A DNA stretch of 6,258 nt from Flavobacteriales bacterium UBA7443. GTDB taxonomy: Bacteria; Bacteroidota; Bacteroidia; Flavobacteriales_D; Sanyastnellaceae. This document shows positions 1 to 5,919 of the stretch, piece by piece. The DNA is taken from positions 392 to 6,649 of the forward strand of contig DLQB01000072.1 in NCBI GenBank assembly GCA_002477505.1, read 5' to 3'. Made by a program: the position numbers and the translations under genes. The notes beneath the pieces were generated by a model. The model was not told where the DNA came from, ran no database searches, and saw only the letters and a list, made by a program, of their open reading frames with translations. Every line of letters starts with the position of its first letter. The stretch's first letter is position 1.

Positions 1-747
1 TTTCGCACATTGATTGGTGGCGACGTGGACACGGTTGAGTTGTTTCCGGCGTCCGAAGGATTTTTCGCCTACCAAGACCAACTGAATAATCCGGGATTGC
101 GACTGAATGTCGATGATGGAATTTTTTACGAATTCATACCCGCAGGGGAATATTTTGACGAGAACCGCCGCCGATTGGCACTGCATGAAGTTGAATTGGG
201 GGTGCAATACGCCTTGATCATCACAAGCAATGCAGGCCTGTGGTGTTATGACATTGGCGACACCATCAAATTCGTCTCGGAGGACCCTTATCGAATTGTC
301 GTGACCGGCCGCATCAAGCACTTCACCAGTGCCTTCGGCGAACACGTCATTGCGGAGGAAGTGGAAGGAGCCCTGCGTGATGCCATGGAAGCGGCAGGAG
401 GAGTCGTGACGGAATTCCACGTCGCGCCAGAAGTGAATCCGTCTGAGGGTCTGCCATTCCACGAATGGTTCATCGAGTTTTCAGAATTGCCCAAGAACCT
501 CGCGGCTTTTTCCGAGGCCGTCAATGAAGGGGTAATCCAGCGGAATCCATATTACCGGGATTTGATTTCAGGTTCAATCCTTCGAAATGCACAGCTGAGA
601 TTGTTGGAAAAGGGAGCGTTTCATCAGGCCATGGCGAATCGGGGTAAATTGGGCGGACAGAATAAGCCGCCGCGCCTGGCCAATGGCCGTGATTTTGCCA
701 AGGATTTGGAGCGGGCGGAGACAACATTGAAAAAGGAATCAAATTGA
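1..747 (+). CDS. GH3 auxin-responsive promoter family protein (C-terminal half, 5' truncated)
   Basis: The frame is open from base 1, so the N-terminal half lies outside the window; 248 residues remain of a family usually about 500 long. GH3 proteins belong to the adenylate-forming (ANL) superfamily. In plants they conjugate acyl acids such as indole-acetate or jasmonate to amino acids; the substrate of bacterial members is not established. Visible motifs, numbered from the first residue of the fragment, are PASEG at about 16-20 (nucleotide-binding motif), CYDIGD at 82-87 (the acidic ATP/ribose-contacting motif), GRIKHFTSAFGEHV at 103-116 (hinge into the C-terminal lid domain), and a C-terminal GKLGGQNKPPRL at 215-226 that is typical of bacterial GH3 proteins. 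The stop codon overlaps the start of the following kinase, which indicates an operon. Family assignment is secure; the substrate is unknown. Confidence 0.9.
   Translation, partial: FRTLIGGDVDTVELFPASEGFFAYQDQLNNPGLRLNVDDGIFYEFIPAGEYFDENRRRLALHEVELGVQYALIITSNAGLWCYDIGDTIKFVSEDPYRIVVTGRIKHFTSAFGEHVIAEEVEGALRDAMEAAGGVVTEFHVAPEVNPSEGLPFHEWFIEFSELPKNLAAFSEAVNEGVIQRNPYYRDLISGSILRNAQLRLLEKGAFHQAMANRGKLGGQNKPPRLANGRDFAKDLERAETTLKKESN
744..747 (+). promoter_or_regulatory. TTGA stop/start overlap coupling the GH3 gene to the kinase gene
   Basis: The TGA of the GH3 gene (745-747) shares bases with the TTG start of the kinase (744-746). No ATG lies in the kinase frame just upstream, and the P-loop begins eight residues after this TTG, which supports it as the start. 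A purine-rich AAAAGGAA at 731-737 sits about six bases upstream and could act as a ribosome site. The arrangement suggests translational coupling; that is inferred from geometry only. Confidence 0.6.
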
Positions 748-1343
748 AAATTCTCGCATTGATAGGAGGGAGTGGCTCGGGGAAGTCCACGGTTCTTGAC
801 GGCCTTCGAAACCATTTTGGAGAACGGGCTGCGGTGCTGTCGTTGGACAATTACTACCGTCCGAAGTCCGAGTTGCCAGTGGATGAAAATGGGGAGACCA
901 ACTTTGATATGCCTGTGGTGATTGACGATGAGACCATGGTAAGTGATATCGATGTTTTGCGCGCGGGCAAATCCATTCATCTCAGCACGTACACGTACAA
1001 TCGGGACGTGATGAAGTCGGAGACGGTCACAATTGATCCTGCAGAGTGGCTCATTGTCGAAGGTTTGTTCGCCATGGCGTACCCGGCGATGGAAGAACGG
1101 GTGGATTTGGTGGGTTACATCGACGCCTCACCTGAAACACGCCTTGCTCGTCGCATTGCACGTGATGGCTCGGAACGGGGGTATACGGAAGACGAAGTGC
1201 GTTACCAGTGGAAAAACCATGTACGACCGGCGGATCTTCAATTCATCGAACCTTGGAAAACCAAGGCCGACGTTGTTGTAGACAATGAAAAGGATTGGAA
1301 ATCTGGACTGAATGAATTGATTGACAAAATGGAAAGAGCTTAA
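744..1343 (+). CDS. Uridine-kinase-family P-loop kinase with divergent nucleoside pocket
   Basis: This 199-residue protein is close to the size of bacterial Udk (about 210) and starts at a TTG. Motifs in order: Walker A GGSGSGKST at 8-16; LSLDNYY at 32-38, where the Asp is the probable catalytic base; NFDMP at 53-57; IVEGLFA at 104-110 (Walker B-like strand); the lid RRIARDGSERG at 136-146; and VRP at 160-162 followed by FIEP at 167-170 and ADVVV at 175-179. These match Udk almost point for point, so the family is clear. Udk phosphorylates uridine or cytidine in pyrimidine salvage. However, the usual Y-x-Y-x-x-H-T-R segment that contacts the base reads YTYNRDVM here (83-90), so the His and Arg are missing, and the HPD after NFD is also changed. 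The substrate may therefore not be uridine. It overlaps the GH3 gene and abuts the next gene. Confidence 0.85.
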   Translation: MKILALIGGSGSGKSTVLDGLRNHFGERAAVLSLDNYYRPKSELPVDENGETNFDMPVVIDDETMVSDIDVLRAGKSIHLSTYTYNRDVMKSETVTIDPAEWLIVEGLFAMAYPAMEERVDLVGYIDASPETRLARRIARDGSERGYTEDEVRYQWKNHVRPADLQFIEPWKTKADVVVDNEKDWKSGLNELIDKMERA

Positions 1344-1352
1344 TTGAAAACG

Positions 1353-1703
1353 ATGAAAAAAGCATTCACATTGCCCACTTGCAAAACCTGTGTGCGCATC
1401 TTCGAAGACCTGAAACCCGAGCAAAACGGATGTGAGGTGGTGGACATCAAATCAGAGGGGATTTCAGCAGAAGATCTCGATCGAATGAAAGAATTGGCCG
1501 GGTCATACGAAGCTTTGTTTTCGCGCCGAGCCATGAAATTCCGCTCCATGGGCTTGGCGGATCAAACCCTCACCGAAGCAGACTACCGGAGGCTCATTTT
1601 GGAAGAGTACACGTTCCTCAAACGACCGGTCTTCTTGTTCGATGATCGCGTCACGGCAGGTTCTGCGAAGGCGTCTGTGGAAGCCGCACGAGCGGCACTT
1701 TAA
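1353..1703 (+). CDS. ArsC/Spx-like thioredoxin-fold protein with CxxC motif
   Basis: With the ATG at 1353 the product has 116 residues and opens MKKAFTLPTCKTC, placing Cys10 and Cys13 at the end of the first strand as in the ArsC/Spx/YffB family. An in-frame TTG at 1344, directly after the previous stop, would add three residues; the ATG gives the more usual family N-terminus. Further family features are LAGSYEALFSRRA at 48-60 and the TFLKRPVFLFDD segment at 87-98 with the cis-proline Pro92 preceded by Arg91. The Arg that completes the arsenate-binding triad in plasmid ArsC (in a GRPPE context) has no counterpart near 103-106, and no ars genes are nearby. The name arsenate reductase is therefore likely to be automatic rather than functional; a thiol-redox or Spx-like role is equally possible. 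A GGAAAGAG stretch at 1331-1338 lies upstream. Confidence 0.85.
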   Translation: MKKAFTLPTCKTCVRIFEDLKPEQNGCEVVDIKSEGISAEDLDRMKELAGSYEALFSRRAMKFRSMGLADQTLTEADYRRLILEEYTFLKRPVFLFDDRVTAGSAKASVEAARAAL

Positions 1704-1709
1704 GAATCC

Positions 1710-2633
1710 ATGAAAACGTATCTGGCCCATGTCGCTTTGCTCATCGTGGGATTGACCTACGCGGGCAATTACCTCGTGGCCAAAGGTTTGATGCCAGATT
1801 TGATTGGGCCGAGTGGTTTTATTGTTTTGCGCGTCATTGGCGGTGGGGGCTTGTTTTGGGTTCTTCGGGGTGCGTTGTATGCAGGAGGGAAGCCATGGGA
1901 CCGAATTGATGCAGCGGATTGGTGGCGCCTATTTGCTTGCGGCACGACGGGAGTAGCTGCGAATCAATTGCTTTTTTTCAATGGTTTGGACGCCACGAGT
2001 CCGGTGAATGCTTCCCTGATCATGACGTCCAATCCGATTCTGGTGTTGGGTATTTCTTCCGTGCTGCTGGGAACGGCGATTACTTCACGCAAGGTTTTGG
2101 GAATTGCTATGGGCGCGATAGGTGCCATTGCTTTAATGGTCCTCGGGGGGCAATCGAATAGTGATGTGTCCTCTTGGCAAGGAGATTTGATGATCCTTCT
2201 GAATGCAACGAGTTACGGATTTTATCTCGTTTTGGTCAAGCCGCTGATGTCGAAATACCGACCATTAACAGTGATTTCTTGGGTGTTTGCATTCGGTGCG
2301 GTATGGGTGTTGCCAATTGGAATGAAACAAGCATTGGCCGTGGATTGGAGTGCTTTTGAAACTGCCGATTGGCAAGGGTTGGCCTACGTGGTGTTGGGAA
2401 CCACTTTCATGGTGTACTTGCTGAATATTTACGCCTTGCGCATCGTGCAACCGACCGTAGTGAGCATCTACATTTATTTGCAACCCATTCTTACGACGGG
2501 TTTTTCCTTCCTCTTGGCCTCCGCTGGAGGGCGCGACTACACCACAGATTTGGGTTGGTACACCGCGGCATGCGCCGCGGCAATTTTCATCGGCGTGGCG
2601 TTGGTGAGTTTGCCGGCTAGGCGTTCAAATTGA
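1710..2633 (+). CDS. EamA/DMT-superfamily permease
   Basis: This 307-residue, strongly hydrophobic protein has about ten predicted membrane helices, roughly at 5-27, 35-54, 70-92, 97-119, 127-145, 156-178, 184-202, 221-243, 248-270 and 281-301. They form two tandem EamA domains (about 5-144 and 155-299), the usual layout of the drug/metabolite transporter superfamily. The first repeat has the typical FIVLRVIGG around 37-45 and SPVNASLIMTSNPI at 97-110; the second has QPTVVSIYIYLQPI at 247-260, matching the conserved helix-9 proline segment. The short tail PARRSN is basic, consistent with a cytoplasmic C-terminus. Members export amino acids, nucleosides or other small metabolites; the substrate cannot be read from the sequence. 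It starts six bases after the ArsC-like gene and is probably co-transcribed with it. Confidence 0.9.
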   Translation: MKTYLAHVALLIVGLTYAGNYLVAKGLMPDLIGPSGFIVLRVIGGGGLFWVLRGALYAGGKPWDRIDAADWWRLFACGTTGVAANQLLFFNGLDATSPVNASLIMTSNPILVLGISSVLLGTAITSRKVLGIAMGAIGAIALMVLGGQSNSDVSSWQGDLMILLNATSYGFYLVLVKPLMSKYRPLTVISWVFAFGAVWVLPIGMKQALAVDWSAFETADWQGLAYVVLGTTFMVYLLNIYALRIVQPTVVSIYIYLQPILTTGFSFLLASAGGRDYTTDLGWYTAACAAAIFIGVALVSLPARRSN

Positions 2634-2657
2634 TGGGAGATTTCTTACATTCACCTC

Positions 2658-3191
2658 ATGCCAATAGCCAAGCCATTTAACCTCACCCAATGGATTGAGG
2701 ATCACCGGGATTTGCTCAAGCCACCAGTGGGCAACAAGAACCTCTACGTCGAAAGCGGTGATTACATCGTGATGATTGTCGCGGGGCCCAATGCCCGGAA
2801 AGATTACCACTACAACGAAACAGAAGAGCTTTTTTATCAGCTCGAGGGGAATATTACCGTTCGCATTCAGGAAGATGGGAAGCCTGTGGATATGAAACTC
2901 GGACCGGGGGACATGTACCTCCACCCAGCGAAGGTCCCGCACAGTCCCATGCGTGAGGAAGGTTCACTTGGCCTCGTCATCGAATGCAAACGTGCGGGTA
3001 CAGCAGCCAAAGACGGACTGCTTTGGTTTTGTGATGCGTGCAATCACCCACTCCACGAGACGTATTTCGAATTGCGGAACATCGAGAAAGATTTCTTGCC
3101 GCGCTTTCGTGCGTTTTATGGCAGTGAGTCTTTGCGAACGTGCGAATCTTGTGGAGAAGTGATGCCGACAGACCCGAGGTTTGTGGATTAA
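2658..3191 (+). CDS. nbaC: 3-hydroxyanthranilate 3,4-dioxygenase
   Basis: The enzyme opens the ring of 3-hydroxyanthranilate with O2 to give 2-amino-3-carboxymuconate semialdehyde, which closes to quinolinate for NAD synthesis or is degraded further. It is a 177-residue cupin, the usual size for the bacterial type. Catalytic iron ligands are His51, Glu57 and His95; substrate-contacting Arg47 and Arg99 are present, and Glu109 matches the third substrate residue. Two CxxC pairs, Cys125/Cys128 and Cys162/Cys165, form the rubredoxin-like second iron site found in bacterial enzymes and lost from the animal ones. Residue numbers agree almost exactly with the well-studied Cupriavidus enzyme, which also supports the ATG at 2658. 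The gene lies 24 bases after the permease. No other kynurenine-pathway gene is in the window, so NAD synthesis versus tryptophan breakdown cannot be decided. The alternative symbol is haaO. Confidence 0.96.
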   Translation: MPIAKPFNLTQWIEDHRDLLKPPVGNKNLYVESGDYIVMIVAGPNARKDYHYNETEELFYQLEGNITVRIQEDGKPVDMKLGPGDMYLHPAKVPHSPMREEGSLGLVIECKRAGTAAKDGLLWFCDACNHPLHETYFELRNIEKDFLPRFRAFYGSESLRTCESCGEVMPTDPRFVD

Positions 3192-3223
3192 ATTCAGGTA
3201 TGAGCAACTGATTTCAGGCATGA
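3191..3223 (+). repeat. Imperfect direct repeat with 20-base period in the spacer before the TIGR03032 gene
   Basis: AATTCAGGTATGA at 3191-3203 recurs as ATTTCAGGCATGA at 3211-3223, 11 of 13 positions identical, with starts 20 bases apart, about two helical turns. This spacing suits a regulator binding the same DNA face twice. The first copy touches the dioxygenase stop codon. It is the only repeated element seen in the window's longest spacer, but two short copies could arise by chance. Confidence 0.4.
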
Positions 3224-3267
3224 AGGGTTGTTATTGCGTTGGCTTTCGAATCACAGGTTATAAATGA
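3220..3267 (+). other. Possible 15-codon leader ORF overlapping the TIGR03032 gene start (ATGA)
   Basis: An ATG at 3220 opens a frame reading MKGCYCVGFRITGYK and ends at TGA 3265-3267, overlapping the ATG of the next gene by four bases (ATGA). This geometry is typical of translational coupling, and the ATG lies in the second copy of the 20-base-period repeat. A frame this short is expected by chance, there is no well-spaced ribosome site, and no homologue is known to me, so it is offered only as a possibility. Confidence 0.15.
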
Positions 3268-4361
3268 ACCAAAAACCACCACCGCCCTTCAGTTGCACCT
3301 ACACGCCACAAGTTCCTGCTTTGTTGCATGGACTGGGGTGTAGTATTGCTCTGTCGACTTATCAGGCGGGCAAGGTGGTATTTCTTTCGGCCAAGGACGA
3401 GCAGTCGCTCAGTCAACTGCCCCGCAATTTTGAAAAGGCGATGGGGGTGGCAGAAGATCCTGAGACCGATCGATTGGCCATCGCCTGCTTGAACCAGGTG
3501 TTGGTTTTTCGCAACTCCCAGCAATTGGCAGCACACTACCCCAAGTCTCCCAATGTGTACGACGCGATGTACATGCCGCGTGCAGCATACTTCACGGGTC
3601 CATTGGATATCCACGACGTGCATTTTGATGCAGACGGGGGGCTGATCGCGGTGAATACCTTGTTTTCGTGCTTGATGAAGGTCGACGATGCGTACAACTT
3701 CACGCCGGTGTGGCAGCCACACTTTGTGGATCGCATTGCACCCGAAGATCGCTGCCACCTCAACGGCCTTGCAATGGAGGACGGCAGGCCGCGTTACGTG
3801 ACGGCGTTCAACCAGGGCAATGAGCGGCACAGTTGGCGGGCAAACATCACCAAGACGGGCATCGTCATGGATGTGGAGAGCAACACCGTTTTGGCCGAAG
3901 GATTGGCCATGCCTCATTCACCGACGCTTATCAACGGCGAACTTTACGTCTTGACTTCTGCCACAGGCGAACTGGTACGCATCGATCGAACCACCGGGGA
4001 GAAGGAGGCAATTGCATCGTTTGGAGGTTTCGTTCGCGGCATGTCTTTTCATGAAGATTACCTGTTCATCGGACTTTCGAAGATCCGGGAGAAGTCAAAA
4101 ACGTTTGGTATGTTGGCCGGAGAATTGACAAACAACCAATCGGGGATTGCCATCTTCCATTTGCCGACTCGGTCAAAAGTGGGTGTCATCCAATACCAAA
4201 GTTCCGTGGAAGAAATCTATGATGTCCATGTAATCAAAGCCAAACGCAAGCCCAACATCATCAATCCGAAGGATCCTGTACATGCCGATGGTGTAACCCT
4301 GCCAGACACCACATTCTGGCGTCAACCGTCAAAAGACGGCAACGATCAAGCAACGAAATAA
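3264..4361 (+). CDS. TIGR03032/DUF4915-type protein of unknown function
   Basis: The 365-residue product has no signal peptide or membrane segment, so it is expected in the cytoplasm. I recognise the family from its near-invariant motifs: FSCTYTPQVPALL near the N-terminus (9-21), STYQAGK at 31-37, LDIHDV at 114-119, NTLFSCL at 131-137, W-x-P-x-F-V at 150-155 leading to DRCHLNG at 162-168, GLAMPHSP at 213-220, and GGFVRGM at 254-260 followed by IGLSKIR at 269-275. Repeated beta-strand patterns such as 'GELYVLTSATGELVRID' suggest a beta-propeller-like fold, which is an inference. The strictly kept Cys164/His165 and Asp115-Ile-His117-Asp could be active or metal sites, but no activity is assigned to the family. 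It lies eight bases upstream of the secreted repeat protein and probably shares its transcript. The final 20 residues are polar and probably disordered. Confidence 0.82.
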   Translation: MNQKPPPPFSCTYTPQVPALLHGLGCSIALSTYQAGKVVFLSAKDEQSLSQLPRNFEKAMGVAEDPETDRLAIACLNQVLVFRNSQQLAAHYPKSPNVYDAMYMPRAAYFTGPLDIHDVHFDADGGLIAVNTLFSCLMKVDDAYNFTPVWQPHFVDRIAPEDRCHLNGLAMEDGRPRYVTAFNQGNERHSWRANITKTGIVMDVESNTVLAEGLAMPHSPTLINGELYVLTSATGELVRIDRTTGEKEAIASFGGFVRGMSFHEDYLFIGLSKIREKSKTFGMLAGELTNNQSGIAIFHLPTRSKVGVIQYQSSVEEIYDVHVIKAKRKPNIINPKDPVHADGVTLPDTTFWRQPSKDGNDQATK

Positions 4362-4369
4362 GAAAGAAT

Positions 4370-4597
4370 ATGAATCAACATTACGCAAGAAAACGCCGGC
4401 AACTCGCACACGCCGCAAAGCGCGCTCACCGCGCAATAGAGCAGGCAAACGGCAAGGTTACTCAACAAGCAGAACGACTTTTACTCAAGGTCCACCGCAT
4501 GGTTGCGGAATTGAAACACCTCTGTTCGACACGTACCATCAAACGCGCCTTGGGGGGCTTGCTGTTTTTGGGCGCAAGCGCTGTTCAAGCAAATGCT
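4370..4597 (+). other. Long basic N-terminal extension plus signal peptide of the repeat protein
   Basis: Residues 1-76. The first 58 residues hold many Lys, Arg and His residues against few acidic ones and have a heptad-like spacing of Leu, Ala and Ile, so a positively charged amphipathic helix is likely. The hydrophobic core ALGGLLFLGASAV (60-72) and ANA-Q cleavage site follow. Normal signal peptides have an n-region of only a few residues. The extension is reminiscent in size, not in sequence, of extended signal regions of autotransporters. An internal ATG at 4499 is the competing start. Confidence 0.6.
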
Positions 4598-5914
4598 CAG
4601 GATTTTGCACCCGTTCAGCCCAATTCGTTTGGGTTGGCAATTCAATCGGCTGAAACAATTGCTCTGACCAACACGGAGTTTGTGGATTTGGACGGCGACG
4701 GTGATTTGGACTTCATTGGCTTGGAACTGCCCACCGCCTACTCGTACGATTCGGCAGAATATGAAATGAACCTCGTCTTTCAAGAAAATGAAGGCTCAGC
4801 ATCTGAAGCGGCCTTCGGTCCGGCTCAATCCAATCCTTTTGGCTTTGACGCTGGGATGATTGAGGGATGGGATCAATTCGAGGGAGTTTCAGGGGTAGAT
4901 TTTGACGTCGTTGACCTCGATCAAGATGGAGACTTTGATATTGTCGGAAGCTATCAATATGCCTATCTCTACAATTACAATCCTTACAGTTACGCCTACC
5001 TCGCCAATGCAATGTTTTGGGTGGAGAACACAGGGACGCCCACATCTCCTCAGTTCGGTTCGTTGGAATTGAATCCATTTGGTTTGGATGTAGCGGGTTC
5101 GGTTGCACCGAAAGATTCAGAATTGTATTCCTATGCTTTTGAATGCGCCGATATTGACGGTGATGGTGACATAGACTTTCTCGGAACGTTAACGGATTAC
5201 TCCGGGGATGTTGCATTCCATGAGGTGTATTGGTGTGAGAATACGGGCTCTGCAACGAACCCATCATTTGCGCCTCCAGAGCTTGAACCGTTTGGTTTGC
5301 TGCCCTCATCTGATGGGGCTCAGTATGGAGGACTCTCATTTTCTCTAGAAGCCGTTGATTTGGATCAAGATGGTGATTTGGATTTGCTTCAAAGCCTCTA
5401 TTTCTCGGGTCCAGTGGCGGCAAATTCTGTTTGTCAATACTTTGAAAATACGGGCAGTGCCTCTGCGCCTTCGTTCTCAGCCTCTGTAAATAATCCATTT
5501 GGCTTACTTGCTGAAATCAGTCTACCCAACAACAACCTCGGAGTTCGTTCCATTCAGTTCTCAGACATCGATGGCGATGGCGATTTGGACTTCTTCGCGA
5601 ACAACATCTTTGGATCCAGTTTCCCAGAAGGTTACGTGATGGAATACCAAGAAAACATTTCACCGGTGGAGATCAGTGAGGTGAATGTGCCATCATTTGA
5701 ACTCTATCCCAATCCAGCAACCACAACGATTCGCTTCAATTGGGGCGAATTGGAGGTATTGACAGCAACCATCTTAGACGCTTCTGGGGCTCAAGTGATG
5801 CAATGCAATCCGACTCGAAGTCAGGCGAACATTCAGCATTTAGCTGACGGTTTGTACGTGCTGGCTTTGGAAACAGAGGTCGGTCGATTCACTCGTCGGT
5901 TTATCAAGAAATAA
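4370..5914 (+). CDS. Secreted FG-GAP/VCBS-like repeat protein with T9SS C-terminal sorting domain
   Basis: The 514-residue product has four parts. Residues 1-58 are a very basic, helix-prone extension rich in Lys, Arg, His, Gln and Ala. Residues 59-77 are a hydrophobic signal core with a likely cut after ANA76. Residues 79-435 hold five repeats of about 70-80 residues. Residues 443-514 form the T9SS type A sorting domain, opening FELYPNPATTTIRF and ending GLYVLAL...RRFIKK. Each repeat has an N-x-FGL/F motif, an acidic DxDGDGDxD or DLDQDGDxD loop that should bind calcium, and usually an ENTGSAxxPSF strand. It is probably exported across both membranes and displayed on the surface or released, perhaps in adhesion or carbohydrate binding; no enzyme motif is seen. 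AGAAAG at 4361-4366 precedes the ATG. Starting at Met44 (base 4499) would leave a conventional signal peptide, so the start is not certain. Confidence 0.88.
   Translation: MNQHYARKRRQLAHAAKRAHRAIEQANGKVTQQAERLLLKVHRMVAELKHLCSTRTIKRALGGLLFLGASAVQANAQDFAPVQPNSFGLAIQSAETIALTNTEFVDLDGDGDLDFIGLELPTAYSYDSAEYEMNLVFQENEGSASEAAFGPAQSNPFGFDAGMIEGWDQFEGVSGVDFDVVDLDQDGDFDIVGSYQYAYLYNYNPYSYAYLANAMFWVENTGTPTSPQFGSLELNPFGLDVAGSVAPKDSELYSYAFECADIDGDGDIDFLGTLTDYSGDVAFHEVYWCENTGSATNPSFAPPELEPFGLLPSSDGAQYGGLSFSLEAVDLDQDGDLDLLQSLYFSGPVAANSVCQYFENTGSASAPSFSASVNNPFGLLAEISLPNNNLGVRSIQFSDIDGDGDLDFFANNIFGSSFPEGYVMEYQENISPVEISEVNVPSFELYPNPATTTIRFNWGELEVLTATILDASGAQVMQCNPTRSQANIQHLADGLYVLALETEVGRFTRRFIKK
4604..5674 (+). 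repeat. Five degenerate NPFGL / DxDGDGDxD protein repeats
   Basis: The repeat units, given as bases and residues, are 4604-4819 (79-150), 4820-5059 (151-230), 5060-5272 (231-301), 5273-5479 (302-370) and 5480-5674 (371-435). The N-x-FG motif lies at residues 85, 155, 235, 306 and 375, that is 69-80 residues apart. The acidic loop starts at about 106, 182, 261, 330 and 399 and alternates DGDGD with DQDGD. The closing E-N-x-G-S/T strand is present in units 1-4; in unit 5 it is shortened to QENISPVEI and runs into the linker. The copies have diverged at DNA level, so the duplications are old or under selection for variation. Confidence 0.85.
4952..4999 (+). other. Alternating-tyrosine tract inside repeat 2
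   Basis: Residues 195-210 hold eight tyrosines in 16 residues, at 195, 197, 199, 201, 203, 206, 208 and 210. They fall mostly at every second position, which on a beta strand would place all the rings on one face. The tract is an insertion that makes repeat 2 about ten residues longer than its neighbours. Confidence 0.75.
5696..5911 (+). other. T9SS type A C-terminal sorting domain
   Basis: Residues 443-514 carry the hallmark YPNPA motif (446-450), alternating hydrophobic strands (TIRFNW, ATILDASGAQV), a late GLYVLAL strand and the basic ending RRFIKK. In Bacteroidota this domain directs a protein already in the periplasm through the T9SS outer-membrane pore and is usually removed by the sortase-like PorU. 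It follows a short linker (about 431-442). Confidence 0.92.
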
Positions 5915-5919
5915 ATCCC

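Noticed and set aside
2646..2653. TACATTCA as a Bacteroidota -7 promoter element (TAnnTTTG) for the dioxygenase
   Set aside because: It matches only part of the consensus, there is no TTG at the expected distance upstream, and it would sit only four bases before the start codon.
3194..3211. TCAG...CTGA as a terminator hairpin after the dioxygenase
   Set aside because: The stem is only four base pairs with a ten-base loop and no T-run follows.
3258..3917. 219-residue open frame on the minus strand
   Set aside because: It is opposite the conserved TIGR03032 gene, whose motifs are clearly under selection; the reverse product shows no domain and no sensible start region.
4713..5498. 261-residue open frame on the minus strand
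   Set aside because: It lies wholly opposite the repeat protein; the repetitive acidic codons of that gene keep the reverse frame open, and the translation has low-complexity His/Arg/Gln-rich sequence with no recognisable domain.
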